A stretch of DNA of 64,000 nucleotides from assembly GCF_000582685.1 (NCBI RefSeq), contig NZ_KK073768.1, positions 4,216,190-4,280,189 on the forward strand, read 5' to 3'. Below the pieces are notes generated by a model that saw nothing but the letters and a program-made list of their open reading frames with translations, was not told the DNA's origin and did no database searches. Source of the stretch: [Scytonema hofmanni] UTEX 2349 (GTDB taxonomy: Bacteria > Cyanobacteriota > Cyanobacteriia > Cyanobacteriales > Nostocaceae). The translations under genes were made by a program, and so were the position numbers. This document shows, in pieces, positions 62,380 through 64,000 of this stretch; the stretch's first letter is position 1; the number at the start of each line of letters is the position of its first letter.

Positions 62380-62682
62380 ATGCAAATTGCCAAGGTTCGC
62401 GGCACAGTAGTTAGTACACAAAAAGATCCAAGTCTTAGAGGACTCAAACTACTGTTGTTGCAGTTAATAAATGAAGAAGGGCAAATTTTGCCAGAATATG
62501 AGGTGGCAGCTGATAGTGTCGGTGCTGGATTTGATGAGTGGGTGCTTATCAGTCGTGGCAATGCCGCTCGTCAAGTTCTCGGCAATGAACAGCGTCCCGT
62601 CGATGCAGCTGTAGTGGCGATAATTGATACAGTTTACGTTGAAGATCGCCTTATATATAGCAAAAAAGATCAGTATCGGTAG
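62380..62682 (+). CDS. ccmL: Carboxysome vertex protein CcmL
   Basis: 100 residues. Pentameric BMC-vertex protein that caps icosahedral corners. MQIAKVRGTVVSTQKDPSLR, GAGFDEWVLISRGNAARQV, and DAAVVAIIDTVYV are diagnostic. The ATG at 62380 lies 7 bases after the ccmK stop, implying translational coupling; the longer upstream frame overlaps ccmK and is not used. Confidence 0.95.
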   Translation: MQIAKVRGTVVSTQKDPSLRGLKLLLLQLINEEGQILPEYEVAADSVGAGFDEWVLISRGNAARQVLGNEQRPVDAAVVAIIDTVYVEDRLIYSKKDQYR

Positions 62683-62697
62683 TCAAGAGTCAAGAGT

Positions 62698-62731
62698 CGT
62701 AGAGACGTTCCACTGGAACGTCTGTACAAGG
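62698..62731. repeat. GTAGAGACG palindrome in the ccmL-ccmM spacer
   Basis: CGTAGAGACGTTCCACTGGAACGTCTGTACAAG. It sits inside the ccm operon, about 90 bases before ccmM, flanked by AGTCAAGAGTC direct repeats and a GACTTTTGA tract. Intra-operon hairpin possibly affecting ccmM expression. Confidence 0.7.
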
Positions 62732-62817
62732 GTCAAAAGTCAATATTTTTGACTTTTGAACTATTGACTATGGACTTTTGACTTTTGACAAAAAGCTTAA
62801 GCTAGGAGGAATCTAGA

Positions 62818-64000
62818 ATGGCAGTCCGCAACGTAGCGGCTCCCCCAACCCCGTGGTCAAGAAATTTGGCAGAGCCAAATATCGATCCAACAGCGTATAT
62901 CCATCCATTTTCTGACGTTATTGGGGACGTGCGGATTGGTGCGAATGTAATCGTCGCTCCGGGAACTACAATTAGAGCTGATGAAGGTACGCCTTTTCAT
63001 ATCAGTGAGAACACCAATCTTCAAGATGGTGTTGTGATTCACGGGTTAGAGCAAGGCAGAGTAATTGGTGATGATGACAATTCTTACTCGGTATGGATTG
63101 GCAAAAATGCTTCCATTACCCACATGTGTTTAATTCATGGACCTGCATACGTAGGGGATGAGTGCTTTATTGGTTTTCGCTCCACGGTGTTTAACGCCAG
63201 GGTAGGAAATGGTTGCATCGTTATGATGCACGCTTTGATTCAAGATGTAGAAATTCCACCTGGAAAATATGTCCCTTCGGGAGCGATAATTACTAACCAG
63301 CAGCAAGCCGATCGCTTACCAGATGTGCAAGTTCAGGACAAGGAATTTTCTCATCATGTAGTAGGTATAAATCAAGCACTGAGATCGGGTTATCTCTGTG
63401 CTGCTGATAACAAATGTATTAGAAACATTCGGAATGAAATGACTAGTTCATATAAAACCAACGGCAGTAATAGCTACACTGGCAACGGATCTGTATCGAG
63501 TTCTAACTTGAGTTCTGAGACGGTGCAACAAGTGCGGCATCTTTTAGAACAAGGGTATAACATTGGTACGGAACACGTAGATGCGCGGCGGTTCCGTACT
63601 GGTTCGTGGGCTAGCTGTAGTCCGATCGCCACTAATTCTACCAGTGAAGCGATCGCTGCCTTAGAAGGCTGTCTAGCTGAACACAGTGGTGAGTTTGTCC
63701 GACTATTTGGTATTGACCCCAAAGGCAAACGCCGCGTATTAGAAACTATCATCCAAAGACCAGATGGTGTTGTTCAAAATGGTGGAACACTTAAATTAGG
63801 TGTAAAAAGTGCTACTACTTCTGGTGGTAGTAGCTATAGTGGGAGTTCTACTTCATTGAGTGGTGAAGCGATCGAGCAAGTACGCCAGCTTTTAAATGGT
63901 GGCTACAAAATTGGCATGGAACACGTAGATGCGCGGCGGTTTCGTACCGGTTCTTGGCAAAGTTGCACTCCCATTGCCTCAAGTAATGAAAGAGAAGTAA
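62818..64000 (+). CDS. ccmM: Carboxysome scaffold / gamma-carbonic anhydrase CcmM (partial)
   Basis: 394 codons present; the gene runs off the window. Residues 1-200 are a left-handed beta-helix gamma-carbonic anhydrase with zinc ligands His75, His102 and His107 and the redox cysteines Cys194 and Cys200, all at the positions of the active Thermosynechococcus enzyme, so CO2 hydration is likely. A linker leads to RbcS-like (SSUL) modules: the first from about residue 224 (VQQVRHLLEQGYNIGTEHVD), the second from about 353 (IEQVRQLLNGGYKIGMEHVD), each with ARRFRTGSW. These crosslink Rubisco. ATG with AGGAGGA upstream. The Met at residue 208 could start the short form. Confidence 0.95.
   Translation, partial: MAVRNVAAPPTPWSRNLAEPNIDPTAYIHPFSDVIGDVRIGANVIVAPGTTIRADEGTPFHISENTNLQDGVVIHGLEQGRVIGDDDNSYSVWIGKNASITHMCLIHGPAYVGDECFIGFRSTVFNARVGNGCIVMMHALIQDVEIPPGKYVPSGAIITNQQQADRLPDVQVQDKEFSHHVVGINQALRSGYLCAADNKCIRNIRNEMTSSYKTNGSNSYTGNGSVSSSNLSSETVQQVRHLLEQGYNIGTEHVDARRFRTGSWASCSPIATNSTSEAIAALEGCLAEHSGEFVRLFGIDPKGKRRVLETIIQRPDGVVQNGGTLKLGVKSATTSGGSSYSGSSTSLSGEAIEQVRQLLNGGYKIGMEHVDARRFRTGSWQSCTPIASSNEREV

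Noticed and set aside
64000..64000. TAA at the very end of the window as the ccmM stop
   Set aside because: Counting from the ATG at 62818 the final bases read GTA A, so TAA is out of frame and the gene continues.
1..64000. tRNA or rRNA genes
   Set aside because: No T-arm consensus with matching acceptor and anticodon stems was found by eye; a covariance-model scan would be decisive.

Overview
The window is chromosomal DNA of a cyanobacterium, most likely a filamentous Nostocales-type strain. This rests on the very frequent HIP1 octamer GCGATCGC, carboxysome genes (two ccmK, ccmL, ccmM), a CO2-uptake NDH-1 cluster (ndhF, ndhD, CO2 hydration protein), psb28, light-dependent protochlorophyllide reductase, vipp1, a Ycf66-like protein and other cyanobacteria-specific families. 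No rRNA, tRNA or CRISPR array was seen. Genus is inferred, not proven.

Layout. 1-8.3 kb is accessory: a C-terminally incomplete cytosine methyltransferase, a stand-alone SelD-N-type flavoprotein, two pentapeptide-repeat proteins, a CHAT protease fused to a pterin-dehydratase-like (PCD) domain, and a papain-like cysteine protease, embedded in short inverted-repeat elements. 8.5-11.7 kb is a TRAP transporter with the binding protein convergent to its two membrane subunits. 11.9-22.5 kb is mostly housekeeping: menB, a DUF721/DciA protein, a SPOR-like membrane protein, tandem pspA and vipp1, a thioredoxin, an aminotransferase with an in-frame low-complexity insert, a PEP-CTERM protein and uvrC. 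22.5-27.6 kb is accessory again: a complete 5-methylcytosine methyltransferase, transposase and kinase remnants, a zinc-ribbon protein, rlmN and several MITEs.

27.6-33.8 kb is the most unusual part. An ECF-type sigma factor is translationally coupled to a TPR protein. The 3' end of the TPR gene plus a leader containing a 15-codon ORF is present three times, each copy lying upstream of a different small exported protein. The first of these is a cyanovirin-N homologue whose predicted mature form is exactly 101 residues. HIP1-rich arrays separate the units.

33.9-48.1 kb is core metabolism and cell biology (cobM, lgt, coaD, ycf66-like, tldE/tldD pair, cysS, a CobW GTPase, dtd, psb28, moaB, mraY, fibrillin). 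48.4-56.1 kb mixes a solute-binding lipoprotein, a histidine kinase, a TPR protein, por, DUF29 and Uma2. 56.1-64 kb is the inorganic-carbon region: ndhF-ndhD-CO2 hydration protein on the minus strand, divergent from ccmK-ccmK-ccmL-ccmM. CO2 converted by the NDH-1 complex to bicarbonate would feed the carboxysome; ccmM runs off the end of the window.

Throughout, about 22 copies of a palindrome with GTAGAGACG arms occur between genes and inside MITEs, and at least four MITE-like families can be defined by terminal inverted repeats, two of them with 10-bp target duplications.
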